DNA of 64,000 bases from Streptomyces sp. NRRL B-24484 (GTDB lineage: Bacteria > Actinomycetota > Actinomycetes > Streptomycetales > Streptomycetaceae): the NCBI RefSeq assembly GCF_000717715.1, contig NZ_JOAI01000037.1, positions 62,001 to 126,000 of the forward strand, in the 5' to 3' direction. The position numbers and the translations under genes were made by a program. The notes beneath the pieces are model-generated. The model did no database searches. It worked only from the letters and a program-made list of their open reading frames with translations, and was not told the DNA's origin. Below are positions 40,234 through 48,707 of the stretch, piece after piece (position 1 is the first letter of the stretch; each line of letters begins with the position of its first letter).

Positions 40234-43200
40234 ATGGCGCTGTTCGCGCTGCTGCTGATCGCGGTGGCACTCGCCGGTGTGGGGGGCTTCGTCCTCGTCC
40301 GCCGCAGACGTGCCCTCGACACCGCTTCGGCGGCCAAGGCACTGGCCGCGGCGTCGGCCCGGCTCGCCGCCGGGCGGACGGAACAGGCCCGGCGCCGGTA
40401 TGCCCGGATCGCCGAGCGGCTCGCCCTGGCGCCGCCGCACCTGCGGCCGCTGCGCGGCACCGCGCTGGCCGGCCTGGCCCAGGCCACCGAGGCGCTCGGC
40501 GACCGGGCGACCGCCCTCGGCCTGTGCCGCGAGGCCTTCCCGCTGGTCGGCGTGCCCGACACGCAGATCCCCCGCTGGGGCCTGCGGGGGCTCGCGGAGG
40601 CGGAGACCGCGGCCGGCCGGCCCGACCTCGCGCCCGTCCTCGCCTTCCTGCGCGCCGTCGACCGCGGCCCGGAGCCCGGCGAGGAGGCCGACTCCGCCGC
40701 GCGCGTCCTCGACTGGCTGCAGCGCCGCTGCCGGGACGCCGCCGCCGCCGAGCGCGACGGCGCGACCGCCGCCGCGCTGAAGGCGCTCCCCGGACGGGAC
40801 TGGCCGGTCCTGGCCAGGTCGGCGTTCCTGCGCGACGCGGGGCGGCCGGGCGAGGCCGAGGCCGTACTGCTCGCGGCCGCGCCCGGCGGCAGCGGCGAAC
40901 TCTGGTTCCGGCACGGCGCCCGCCTGCACGGCGCCGGACGCAACGACGAGGCCGTCGAGGCCTTCGGCCGTGCCGTCGAGCGCGGCACCGGCGAGCCCTC
41001 GCCGTGGGCCCGCGGGGCGTCGCTGCGCGCCGAGGCGCTGCTCTTCCGCGGCCTGGCCCGGCAGTTCCTCGGCGACCACGCCGGCGCCGGCACCGATCTC
41101 GCGGACGCCGCGGCGGCGGCCCCGGCCGACCCCCGCACCCACTACGCGCTGGGGCGGCTCGCCCTGCTGCTCGACCGGGACGACGAGGCGCACGGCCATT
41201 TCACCGCGGCCCAGGCCGCGCAGCCCGGCCACACGCCGTCCCGGCTCGGCCTCGCCCTGCTCCACGAACGGGCCGGCCGGCCCGCGGAGGCCGCCGCCGG
41301 CTACCGGACGGCCCTGGAGGCGTACCCGCACTGGCAGCCCGCCAAGGTCCGGCTCGGCGCCGCCCTGCTCGCCGCCGGCCGCACCGGTGAGGCCGAGCCG
41401 CTGCTGCGCACGGAGGCCGGGGCCGGCCACCCGTGGAGCCCCGCCGCCGCCTTCCACCTCGGTCTGGCGCTGGCCCGCGGCGGCGACCCGGAGGGTGCGG
41501 TGGAGCACTGGGAGCCGCTGCGCGACCCCGGCCTGCCCGCCCTGCCGGCGCTGCTGTCCGGGCAGCGCGACGTGCTCGCCCGCCGTCTGCTCGACGCCGA
41601 CCCCGGCGCGGCCCGCGCCCTGTGGCAGCAGGCCGTCCTCGACACCCCGGACGAGCCGGGCCTGCGGCGCTCGCTGCGCGAGGCCGCCCTCCGCGAGGCC
41701 GCCCACCTGCTGCTCACCCGCCGCGACGACCCGCAGGCGCTGGAGGACGCCGCCAACGCCCTCGCCCTGGCCGGCTCCCCGGCCTCCGGCGGGGACGGCC
41801 CGGCCGCCTCCGCCCGGGAGGGCAGGCTGCGGGCCGCGCTGGCCCTCGCCCGGGGCTCCGCGGACGGGCCGGACGCCCTGCCCGCCGACGCCGACGGCCC
41901 GCGCGACCTCTACCACCGGGCCTCGGGCGGCCTGCTGGCGGGCCGTGCCGTCCGTACCGTCGCCCTGCTCGCCCCGGTCGAGCCCGACCCGGCAGGCGAC
42001 CCGGCCCTCGCCCAGCTGCGGGCGCTGCTCGCCGAACGCGCCGGCAACCACGCCGGCGCCGTCGACTGGTACCGCAGCCACCTGGCGAACCCCGCCGACC
42101 CGGCCCCGGCCGCGGCCCGGGGCGGCGGCTGCGCGGCCGCGCACGACACCCCCTGCGACCGGGCCGCCGAGGACGCCTGCGGCGGCTGCGGCCGGGAGGG
42201 CTGCGACACCCACCTGTACCGGCTTCAGTCCGACGGCTCGCCGCGCTGCAGCCGCTGCGCGGAGCGGTCCCTGCTCGCCGTGCTGGACTGCGCCCTGCGG
42301 GCGGGCCTGCCGCAGGAGGGCGAGCGGACGCTCGCGGCCTGGGCCGCCGTCCTGGGCGACAGCCCGGCCGGCGTCACCGTCCGTGCGGCGCTCTGCCTGC
42401 TGCAGGCCGACGACGACGACCTGGACGCGGCACTCGCCGCCCTCCCCGCCGCCGCGCACAGGGCCCGCACCACGGTGCTGGTCCGGCGCGCCGCCCGCGC
42501 CGTCGGGGCGGGACGGTTCGGGGACGCCGCCGGCGACCTGCGCGAGGCCGTCCGGCTGACGCCCGGCCATGCGCTCGCGGCCGAGGCCCTCGGGGTGCTC
42601 GCCGAGCACGAGGCGGCCCGCCACGCCGCGGAGGGCCGCTACCAGGAGGCCTGGGACTGCTACCACGCGCTGCTGCTCAAGGACCCGTCGCACCCGCGGC
42701 TGCTGCACGCGCTCGGCCTGGTGAGCTACCGCCTCGCGGCCGCCGCCCCGGCCCGGGGCATCCCGGCGCAGCGCGGCCCGCAGGAGGCCGCGGGGGCCCG
42801 TCCCACCGCACCGGACCGGGACGACCGGGCCGAGGACCTGTGGCACTGGGTCATCGGCTGCCTCGTCCCCTCCCTGCACCTGCCCGACGTGTGGGACGCC
42901 GCCGCCCACGTCACCGGCCGGGACGCCGAACCGCCGCGGGTGGCGGCCGCCCGGGCCGCCCTCACCGACCGGCTCCGCACCGACCTGCGCACCCTGGACC
43001 AGGCCGACGGCCGGAGCGGCGACGAGGTCGACGCCTGGACGGTCCGGCTCGGGATGGAGGTCCGCTGCGCCGAGGCCTTCGCCGAGGACGAGGTCGGGAT
43101 CGGTCGGCCCGACGGCGGCAGCCACCGGCTCGTCGTCGGCCCCGTTCTCGAACGGCTGCTGCGGACCTCCCCGCCGAGCAGCGAACTCTCCGCCTGGCAG

Positions 43201-44448
43201 GGCGCGTTCGAGTACGCGGTGCTCCCGTGGCGCAAGCCCGGGCCGTACGGCGTCCACCCGCTGACGCACGCCCTCGGCCTGTTCGACGACCTCGGGCCGC
43301 AGCGCTACCTTCTGCTCCAGGGCCGGCACGCCGCGGCGGTCTCCGCCCTGGAGACCGCGGACGGCACGGAGCCCGACGAGGTCCGGCAGCAGCTGCTGCG
43401 CGAGGCCCTCACCAGCCAGGCCGCCGAACACCACCGCCACCAGGAGTGGCGCGAGGCCCTGGAGTGCCTGACCCGGGCCTGCACCCTGCCCGGCCCCGAA
43501 CTCACCGGCGAACTCGCCGCCCTCGGCGCCGACGCCGGTCTGCGCGCCGCCCGCGCCCTGCTCAAGGAGCACGACGACGACCAGGCCGGCGCGGCCGAAC
43601 TGCTGGAGCAGGCACTCGCGCTGTCCCCCGGCCACCGCGAGGTCCGGGAGAACCTCGGCGCCGCGTACGCCCAGCTCGCCCGCAAGGTCAACAACGAGAC
43701 GAAGGACTACCGGCAGGCGCTGGTCCTGCTGCGCAAGGCGCTCGCACTGGCCCCGGACGACCCGACGGCCCACCACTTCCTGGTGGCCGCCCTGCGCAAC
43801 CTGGCCACCGAGGTGAGCGTCCTCGGCCCCGGCGGCGAACTGGTCGAGGCCACCGACCTGTGGCAGGAGCTCACCGAGCTCGACGACGAACCCGAGGACC
43901 GGGCGGGCCTGGTGTACGTGCTGCAGCTCCGCTCGCTCACCGCCGCCCTCGACGACCGGCGCGGCGAGGCCGTCGCGCGGATGGCGGAGGCGCTGGCGGC
44001 CGACCCGGAGTTCGACGGCGACCCGGACGCCGAGGCACCGCGCCGCGTCTCGGTGGTGCTGGCCAACCACGTGCTGGAGAAGTACCAGGACCGGCCGTTC
44101 AACGAGCGTGCCTCGATGCTGCGGCGCGCCCAGACGTACGACGACTCCGGCGAGATGCGGGCGGTGCTCGTCAACGTGTGGCGCAGCGAGGCCGCGACGG
44201 ACTTCGAGGCCGACCGGTTCACCGACGCCGCCACGCTGCTGGAGCAGGCCCTGGAGATGGCGGGGTCTGCGGACGCCAAGGCCAACATCCGCAAGGAGCT
44301 GGGTGTCGTCTACGGCGCCCACGCCGTGCGCAACGCCAACGCCCGCCGGTTCGTGGAGGCCCGGAAGCTGATCGGCAAGGCCGTCGCGCGCGACCCGGAC
44401 GACTCGGGCCTGCGCAGCCTCAAGTACCGGATCGACCGCCTGCGCTGA
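40234..44448 (+). CDS. Giant membrane-anchored TPR protein with Cys-rich insert
   Basis: 1404 residues from an ATG at 40234 (GGGGGAG SD). Residues 2-22 form one transmembrane helix followed by Arg23-Arg26, so the bulk is probably cytoplasmic. The rest is mostly tandem TPR-like helices with frequent A-x-x-x-G-R-x-x-E-A pattern: GNHAGAVDWYRSHLANP, EGRYQEAWDCYHALLLKDPS, RQALVLLRKALALAPDDP. At about 633-680 a Cys-rich insert (CDRAAEDACGGCGREGC ... CSRCAERS) looks like a zinc ribbon. Known TPR arrays serve as scaffolds for Hsp70 or client proteins. First gene of the Hsp70 operon. Confidence 0.85.
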   Translation: MALFALLLIAVALAGVGGFVLVRRRRALDTASAAKALAAASARLAAGRTEQARRRYARIAERLALAPPHLRPLRGTALAGLAQATEALGDRATALGLCREAFPLVGVPDTQIPRWGLRGLAEAETAAGRPDLAPVLAFLRAVDRGPEPGEEADSAARVLDWLQRRCRDAAAAERDGATAAALKALPGRDWPVLARSAFLRDAGRPGEAEAVLLAAAPGGSGELWFRHGARLHGAGRNDEAVEAFGRAVERGTGEPSPWARGASLRAEALLFRGLARQFLGDHAGAGTDLADAAAAAPADPRTHYALGRLALLLDRDDEAHGHFTAAQAAQPGHTPSRLGLALLHERAGRPAEAAAGYRTALEAYPHWQPAKVRLGAALLAAGRTGEAEPLLRTEAGAGHPWSPAAAFHLGLALARGGDPEGAVEHWEPLRDPGLPALPALLSGQRDVLARRLLDADPGAARALWQQAVLDTPDEPGLRRSLREAALREAAHLLLTRRDDPQALEDAANALALAGSPASGGDGPAASAREGRLRAALALARGSADGPDALPADADGPRDLYHRASGGLLAGRAVRTVALLAPVEPDPAGDPALAQLRALLAERAGNHAGAVDWYRSHLANPADPAPAAARGGGCAAAHDTPCDRAAEDACGGCGREGCDTHLYRLQSDGSPRCSRCAERSLLAVLDCALRAGLPQEGERTLAAWAAVLGDSPAGVTVRAALCLLQADDDDLDAALAALPAAAHRARTTVLVRRAARAVGAGRFGDAAGDLREAVRLTPGHALAAEALGVLAEHEAARHAAEGRYQEAWDCYHALLLKDPSHPRLLHALGLVSYRLAAAAPARGIPAQRGPQEAAGARPTAPDRDDRAEDLWHWVIGCLVPSLHLPDVWDAAAHVTGRDAEPPRVAAARAALTDRLRTDLRTLDQADGRSGDEVDAWTVRLGMEVRCAEAFAEDEVGIGRPDGGSHRLVVGPVLERLLRTSPPSSELSAWQGAFEYAVLPWRKPGPYGVHPLTHALGLFDDLGPQRYLLLQGRHAAAVSALETADGTEPDEVRQQLLREALTSQAAEHHRHQEWREALECLTRACTLPGPELTGELAALGADAGLRAARALLKEHDDDQAGAAELLEQALALSPGHREVRENLGAAYAQLARKVNNETKDYRQALVLLRKALALAPDDPTAHHFLVAALRNLATEVSVLGPGGELVEATDLWQELTELDDEPEDRAGLVYVLQLRSLTAALDDRRGEAVARMAEALAADPEFDGDPDAEAPRRVSVVLANHVLEKYQDRPFNERASMLRRAQTYDDSGEMRAVLVNVWRSEAATDFEADRFTDAATLLEQALEMAGSADAKANIRKELGVVYGAHAVRNANARRFVEARKLIGKAVARDPDDSGLRSLKYRIDRLR

Positions 44449-44465
44449 CGGATCCGACCGCCCCT

Positions 44466-44512
44466 GCCCGAGTCCCCACGACCGCCCGACGACCGCCCGA
44501 GTCCCCACGACC
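44466..44512. repeat. 18-bp direct repeat between the TPR and J-like genes
   Basis: GCCCGAGTCCCCACGACC occurs at 44466-44483 and 44495-44512, 29 bp apart. It lies in the 171-bp gap. A perfect palindrome CCGGCTGCAGCCGG (44589-44602) follows just before the SD of the next gene. Confidence 0.8.
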
Positions 44513-44619
44513 CTCCGGAGAGGTCGCGGAGCCGTCCCGAAGCCGTTCCGACAGCCGTTCCCGCAGCCGGTTGCGCCCGTCCGTGGCCGGCTGCAGCCGG
44601 AGGAGGAGAGACCGCCGCC

Positions 44620-45042
44620 ATGCCCCTGCACGAACCGTCCCCGTACGAGGTCCTGGGCATCCCGCCCACCGCGGGCGTGCGCGAGATCAACCTCGCGGTG
44701 GGCCCGGCCATGCGGCAGGGCCGCCACACCCGCCAGGAGATCCAGGACGCCGCGGCGCTGCTGCGCAACCCCGACCGCCGCCTGGAGCTGGACATCCAGC
44801 AGCTGCTGCCGCCCGACCCGGTCGACGGGGTGGCCGAGTTGCTCCACCCGGTGCTGGAGGAGCCGCTGCTGGTCGTGGACCGGCCGCCGGCGACACCGGC
44901 GGCGCTGCTGGTCGTCCGCCGCGAGGAGCTCACGGTGGACTTCGCGGAGCCGGCCCCCGCCTCCACCGCCGCCGAACCGCCCGTACCGGCGCGGTTCGCC
45001 GCCGACCTGTCGGTACTGCCGCCGATCGAGATCCCGGAGTGA
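44620..45042 (+). CDS. Degenerate J-domain (DnaJ-like) protein without HPD
   Basis: 140 residues. Residues 5-60 follow the J-domain layout: SPYEVLGIPPTAGVREINLA (helix I and II), then RHTRQEIQDAAALLRNPDRR (helix III and the N-P-x-x-R turn, as in S-D-P-x-K-R-x-x-Y-D), LELD. The essential HPD motif between helices II and III is replaced by a segment with QGRHT, so classic stimulation of Hsp70 ATPase is doubtful. The rest (60-140) is Pro/Leu-rich with an acidic end. GGAGGAGGAG SD. It lies 5 bp upstream of the GrpE-like gene. Confidence 0.7.
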   Translation: MPLHEPSPYEVLGIPPTAGVREINLAVGPAMRQGRHTRQEIQDAAALLRNPDRRLELDIQQLLPPDPVDGVAELLHPVLEEPLLVVDRPPATPAALLVVRREELTVDFAEPAPASTAAEPPVPARFAADLSVLPPIEIPE

Positions 45043-45047
45043 ACGCC

Positions 45048-45770
45048 ATGACGACCCAGGAATCCGGCACACCGGTGCCGACCGCCGCACCGCTGGACGT
45101 GCCGCAGCGGGCCCTCGACGTCGACCTGGCGCAGGCGTTCAGCCAGTTGCTCTTCCGGGCGTCGCTGCTGCAGCGGCTGCGGGACGACGAGGCGCGCGCC
45201 GCCCGGGCCGCGCAGCGCGACCTGCTGGGCCTGCTGGTCGACGTGGACGACGCCCTGGCGGCGCTGAGCCTGGACCCGGAGCTGGCCCGGCTGGGCCGCA
45301 CCTCCGGCATCGAGGCGACCCGGCGCCGGCTGCTCGGCAAGCTGGCCAAGGCCGGGGTCCGCCCGATGCGGCTGGAGGGGATGGCCGCGGATCCGGGGCT
45401 GTCCGAGATCGTCGGCACCGAGGCCCGGGCCGAACTGGAGCCGGAGACGGTCGTCCAGAGCGTGGTCACCGGCTTCTTCTGGAACGAGGAGGTGCTGCGC
45501 CGGGCCCAGGTGGTGGTCGCCACCACTCCCCCGCCGCAGTCCCTGGACGGCCCCGGGCCCGCCCCGAGCACCGAACCCGCCGAGGCTGCAGGGGCTGCAG
45601 GGAGCACCGAGCGGACGGCCGACGCACCGGCACCGACCGCTCCCGCGGGCACGGACAGCGCGACGGGCACAGGCACAGGCACGGGCACAGGCACGGGCAG
45701 GGCCGGCACCGCGGGCAGGAACCGCAAGACCTGGTCGAAGTCGTCGCGGGCCAAGCGGCGCAAGCGCTAG
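45048..45770 (+). CDS. GrpE-like nucleotide exchange factor
   Basis: 240 residues. Residues 40-160 match GrpE: a charged helix (ARAAQRDLLGLLVDVDDALA), a linker (TSGIEATRRRLLGKLAKAGV) and the beta-domain RPMRLEGMAADPGLSEIVGT, EPETVVQSVVTGFFWNEEVL, RRAQVVVAT. Compare D-P-x-x-H-E-A-V and G-Y-x-x-x-x-x-V-L-R-x-A-x-V in GrpE. GrpE releases ADP from Hsp70. The long N-terminal dimer helix of GrpE is shortened. Residues 160-240 are a Pro/Ala and (GT)n linker ending in a very basic tail (KSSRAKRRKR). The next gene is an Hsp70, which fits. Confidence 0.75.
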   Translation: MTTQESGTPVPTAAPLDVPQRALDVDLAQAFSQLLFRASLLQRLRDDEARAARAAQRDLLGLLVDVDDALAALSLDPELARLGRTSGIEATRRRLLGKLAKAGVRPMRLEGMAADPGLSEIVGTEARAELEPETVVQSVVTGFFWNEEVLRRAQVVVATTPPPQSLDGPGPAPSTEPAEAAGAAGSTERTADAPAPTAPAGTDSATGTGTGTGTGTGRAGTAGRNRKTWSKSSRAKRRKR

Positions 45771-45797
45771 ACACACAGGGGACAAGAGGGGAACGAC

Positions 45798-48341
45798 ATG
45801 TACCGCACTCTCGGTATCGACCTGGGCACCACCAACTCCGTGGTGGCCCAACTGCGCCGGGGCGAGCCGGAGATCGTCTTCAACCGGCAGAACCAGGAGG
45901 GCACGCCCTCGGTGGTGGGCCGGGGCCGCCGGGGGGAGCTGCTGGTCGGGTCGACCGCGCGGAGCCGGCTCGCCCTCGACGGCGAGAACGTGATCCGGTC
46001 GGTCAAGCGCTTCATGGGCCGCAAGTTCCGTGACCCGCAGGTGCAGGCGGCGCTCGACGAGCTCGACTACAAGGTGACCGCGGGCACCGACGGCGACGTG
46101 AACGTCTGGTTCGACGGCCGCTCGTACACGCCGATCGAGATCTCCGCGATCATCCTGCACCGGCTGAAGGAGGACGCCGAGCAGCGCCTCGGCGAACCGC
46201 TGCACCGGGCCGTCATCACGGTGCCCGCGTACTTCGGCGAGCGCCAGGTCGCGGCGACCCGGGAGGCCGGCCGGATGGCGGGCCTGCACGTGCTGCGGGT
46301 GATCAACGAGCCGACCGCCGCCGCCCTGGCCTACGGGATGACGGCCGAGGCCGGCGACGAGGGGCGTACCGTCCTGGTCTACGACCTGGGCGGCGGCACC
46401 TTCGACATCTCGATCCTGCTGCTGGTGCCCGGCTCGGTGTCGGTGCTCGGCATCGAGGGCGACAACCTGCTCGGCGGCGACGACTTCGACCGCGCCATCA
46501 CCACGGCGCTGCTGGAGGACATCCGGGAGGAGTTCGGCTCGGACTACCAGCCGGACCGGCGGGACCGTCCGCGGATCGCCTCGGCCGCCGAGGTGGTCAA
46601 GATCGAACTGTCCAACCAGGAGGCGTCGGACGTCGTCCTGGCGGGCCTCGGCGCGGGTCAGCTGGTGCTGGAGACGGTGTTCGAGCGGCCCCGGTTCGAG
46701 GAGTTGATCGAGGCCCGGATCGAGCGGACCATCGAGCTGACCCACAAGGCGATCATGCAGGCCAACCTGACCGTCGGGGACATCGACGAGGTGCTGCTGG
46801 TCGGCGGCTCGACGTCGATCCCGCTGGTGGCGCGGCGGCTGGGCGAGGTCTTCGGGCCGAAGCGGATCCGGCGCGGCGTCAACCCGATGCAGTGCGTGGC
46901 GCTGGGCGCGGCGGTGCAGTCGGCCCTGGTCGCCGAGGTGGAGTGCCCGGAGTGCCGGACGCCCGCCGAACTGTCCGCGGCCTCGTGCGGGCAGTGCTCG
47001 GCCTCGCTGCTGGGCGGCGCCCGGGTGACCTGCACCGGCTGCCACCTGCCGGTGGACGCCGCCGCCGGCGCCTGCCCCAAGTGCGGGCAGCAGGTGGAGG
47101 GCGAGGCGGCCGCGCCGGTCGTGGCGGCCGTCGCCCGGACCCGCGACTGCGCGCGCTGCGGCACCCCGGCGGCGGCCGAGGCGACCGCCTGCAGCCTCTG
47201 CGGTGAGGCGCTGCCGGACTCCGGTGGCGGCGCCGCGGCGGCCTCGGCCGCGCAGGACATCGGTCTGCGCTGCGGCGGCTGCACGGCGGTGAACCCGCCC
47301 GGCACCGAGGTCTGCCCGTCCTGCGGCCAGTTGATGCAGGTGACCAACCCCTTCGACATCACGCCGAAGGACCTGGGCATCGAACTCAACGACGGCCGCC
47401 TGGCGGTGATCATCCCGAAGGGCACCGGCTACCCCACGAGCACGCCGGTCAGCCGGGAGTTCGTCGTCTCCGGCGGCGGACAGCAGCGCCTCGAAGTGGC
47501 CGTGTACGAGGGCGAGCAGCCGATCGCCCAGCAGAACGAGCTGATGGGCCACCTCACCCTGCGGCTGCCCGCCGGGCTCGGCGGACGGATCCCGGTCGAG
47601 GTGTCGTTCGGTCTCGACCAGGACCGCACGATCACCCTGTCGGTGCGGATCCAGGGCGGTGAGCAGCGGACGGTCAAGCTCGGCCGGGCCTCGCTCGACC
47701 CGGAGCTCAAGGTGCAGGTCGAGGAGCAGCAGCGGCAGATCGAGAGCTTCACCGACCGCTGGGCGAACGAGCTGACCGAGGCCGAACTCCGCGAGACGCA
47801 GCGGCTGATGGACACCCTCGACGACATGGCCGGCGGCCGGACGGGCGGCGAGTCGGTGGACGCGGCGCTGGAGCGGGCGCAGTTCCTGCTGAACGCGCAG
47901 CGCTGGGTGCGCAGCACCGAGGCGTACCTGAGCCTGTTCATCCTGTACTGCGAGAAGCACCTGGACGCGGGCGACCTGGGCCGGCTGCGGATGGTCGCGG
48001 CCGAGCTCCGGCAGCGCCGCGAGGCGGCGGACTGGGAGGGTGCGATGGCGGCGGCCGCCGCCGCGGACGAGCTGTGCGACTCGCTCGGCCACACCTTCCG
48101 GATGCTGACGATGTGCAACATCTACGTCAGCCAGAACATGGTGTCGCCCGCGCTCGGCCAGCGGATCCTGGCGGAACTGCGCGGTCTGGACTCCGCGGTG
48201 GAGTCGGCCAACATGGAGGCGGCGAACCGTCACAACTCGGCGCTGCTGGGCCTGTACGCGCAGGCGCAGCGCGAGATGGGCAAGGACAGCATGCCGGAGC
48301 AGGTCGGGCCGGTCCGCCCGGAGGAGGTCGATCCCCGATGA
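45798..48341 (+). CDS. Hsp70-family chaperone with four zinc ribbons
   Basis: 847 residues, longer than DnaK (~620). N-terminal ATPase 1-378: IDLGTTNSVVA, AVITVPAYFGERQ, VINEPTAAALAYG, VYDLGGGTFDIS and VLLVGGSTSIPLVARRLGE. Residues 383-509 hold four CX2CX10CX2C zinc ribbons (Cys383/386/397/400; 412/415/426/429; 451/454/465/468; 492/495/506/509), absent from normal Hsp70. The substrate-binding-like beta domain follows (about 515-632, with TPKDLGIEL and the DnaK-like strand pattern), then a long helical C-terminus (635-847). ATPase motifs look intact. Third partner of the J-like and GrpE-like proteins. AGAGGGG SD at 45798. Confidence 0.93.
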   Translation: MYRTLGIDLGTTNSVVAQLRRGEPEIVFNRQNQEGTPSVVGRGRRGELLVGSTARSRLALDGENVIRSVKRFMGRKFRDPQVQAALDELDYKVTAGTDGDVNVWFDGRSYTPIEISAIILHRLKEDAEQRLGEPLHRAVITVPAYFGERQVAATREAGRMAGLHVLRVINEPTAAALAYGMTAEAGDEGRTVLVYDLGGGTFDISILLLVPGSVSVLGIEGDNLLGGDDFDRAITTALLEDIREEFGSDYQPDRRDRPRIASAAEVVKIELSNQEASDVVLAGLGAGQLVLETVFERPRFEELIEARIERTIELTHKAIMQANLTVGDIDEVLLVGGSTSIPLVARRLGEVFGPKRIRRGVNPMQCVALGAAVQSALVAEVECPECRTPAELSAASCGQCSASLLGGARVTCTGCHLPVDAAAGACPKCGQQVEGEAAAPVVAAVARTRDCARCGTPAAAEATACSLCGEALPDSGGGAAAASAAQDIGLRCGGCTAVNPPGTEVCPSCGQLMQVTNPFDITPKDLGIELNDGRLAVIIPKGTGYPTSTPVSREFVVSGGGQQRLEVAVYEGEQPIAQQNELMGHLTLRLPAGLGGRIPVEVSFGLDQDRTITLSVRIQGGEQRTVKLGRASLDPELKVQVEEQQRQIESFTDRWANELTEAELRETQRLMDTLDDMAGGRTGGESVDAALERAQFLLNAQRWVRSTEAYLSLFILYCEKHLDAGDLGRLRMVAAELRQRREAADWEGAMAAAAAADELCDSLGHTFRMLTMCNIYVSQNMVSPALGQRILAELRGLDSAVESANMEAANRHNSALLGLYAQAQREMGKDSMPEQVGPVRPEEVDPR

Positions 48342-48622
48342 CGGCCGTACCGCCGATCGAGGTGCCGTGCCCGCAGTGCGCGGTGCCCGCGGACCCTGAG
48401 AGCCTGCGCTGTCCGTCCTGCCGGGAGGATCTCGCGGCGCTCGTCCGGCTGCGGTACGCCGGGCGGATCGACTACAACGAGGCACTGGCGCACGTCGGCG
48501 CCGGGGAGGACGCGGCCGCCCTGGTGCTGCTGCGCCGCGCGGTGGCCCAGGAGCCCGGGCTGCGCCCGGCCCAGGACCTCCTCGCCGAGGTGTCCGCCCG
48601 CACCGGCACCTCCGGCACCTGA
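48338..48622 (+). CDS. Small zinc-ribbon/TPR-like protein
   Basis: 94 residues. The ATG at 48338 overlaps the Hsp70 stop (ATGA). Cys11/14/25/28 give CX2CX10CX2C, the same spacing as all four Hsp70 ribbons. Residues 40-90 look like a single TPR pair (DYNEALAHVGAGEDAAALVL, RRAVAQEPGLRPAQDLL). It may dock to the Hsp70 ribbons or the TPR protein; this is inference. Ends at a hairpin terminator. Confidence 0.75.
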   Translation: MTAVPPIEVPCPQCAVPADPESLRCPSCREDLAALVRLRYAGRIDYNEALAHVGAGEDAAALVLLRRAVAQEPGLRPAQDLLAEVSARTGTSGT

Positions 48623-48642
48623 GCCCGCCCCGCCCGGCCACC

Positions 48643-48677
48643 GAGGGCCCCGCACCGACCACCGGCGCGGGGCCCTC
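48643..48677. terminator. Hairpin terminator after the Hsp70 operon
   Basis: 11-bp stem (48643-48653, 48667-48677; GAGGGCCCCGC/GCGGGGCCCTC) with a 13-nt loop, 20 nt after the operon's last stop and 30 nt before the convergent 48708 stop. Confidence 0.8.
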
Positions 48678-48707
48678 CGCCGGCCGGCGGTGATCCGGAG
48701 CCCCGGC

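Noticed and set aside
39724..45090. A 1788-codon open frame on the minus strand opposite the TPR operon
   Set aside because: High GC removes stop codons from antisense frames. Its predicted protein is repetitive Gly/Gln/Arg noise, and the plus-strand TPR, J-like and GrpE-like genes have SDs, motifs and proper spacing.
45660..45705. Hexamer repeats (GGCACA/GGCACG) as a mobile-element end
   Set aside because: They lie in frame inside the GrpE-like gene and encode a (GT)n linker, like the esterase linker at 27131.
45798..48341. The Hsp70 as the housekeeping DnaK
   Set aside because: It has four zinc ribbons and an unusual C-terminus, and lies with TPR and kinase genes rather than in a dnaK-grpE-dnaJ-hspR operon.
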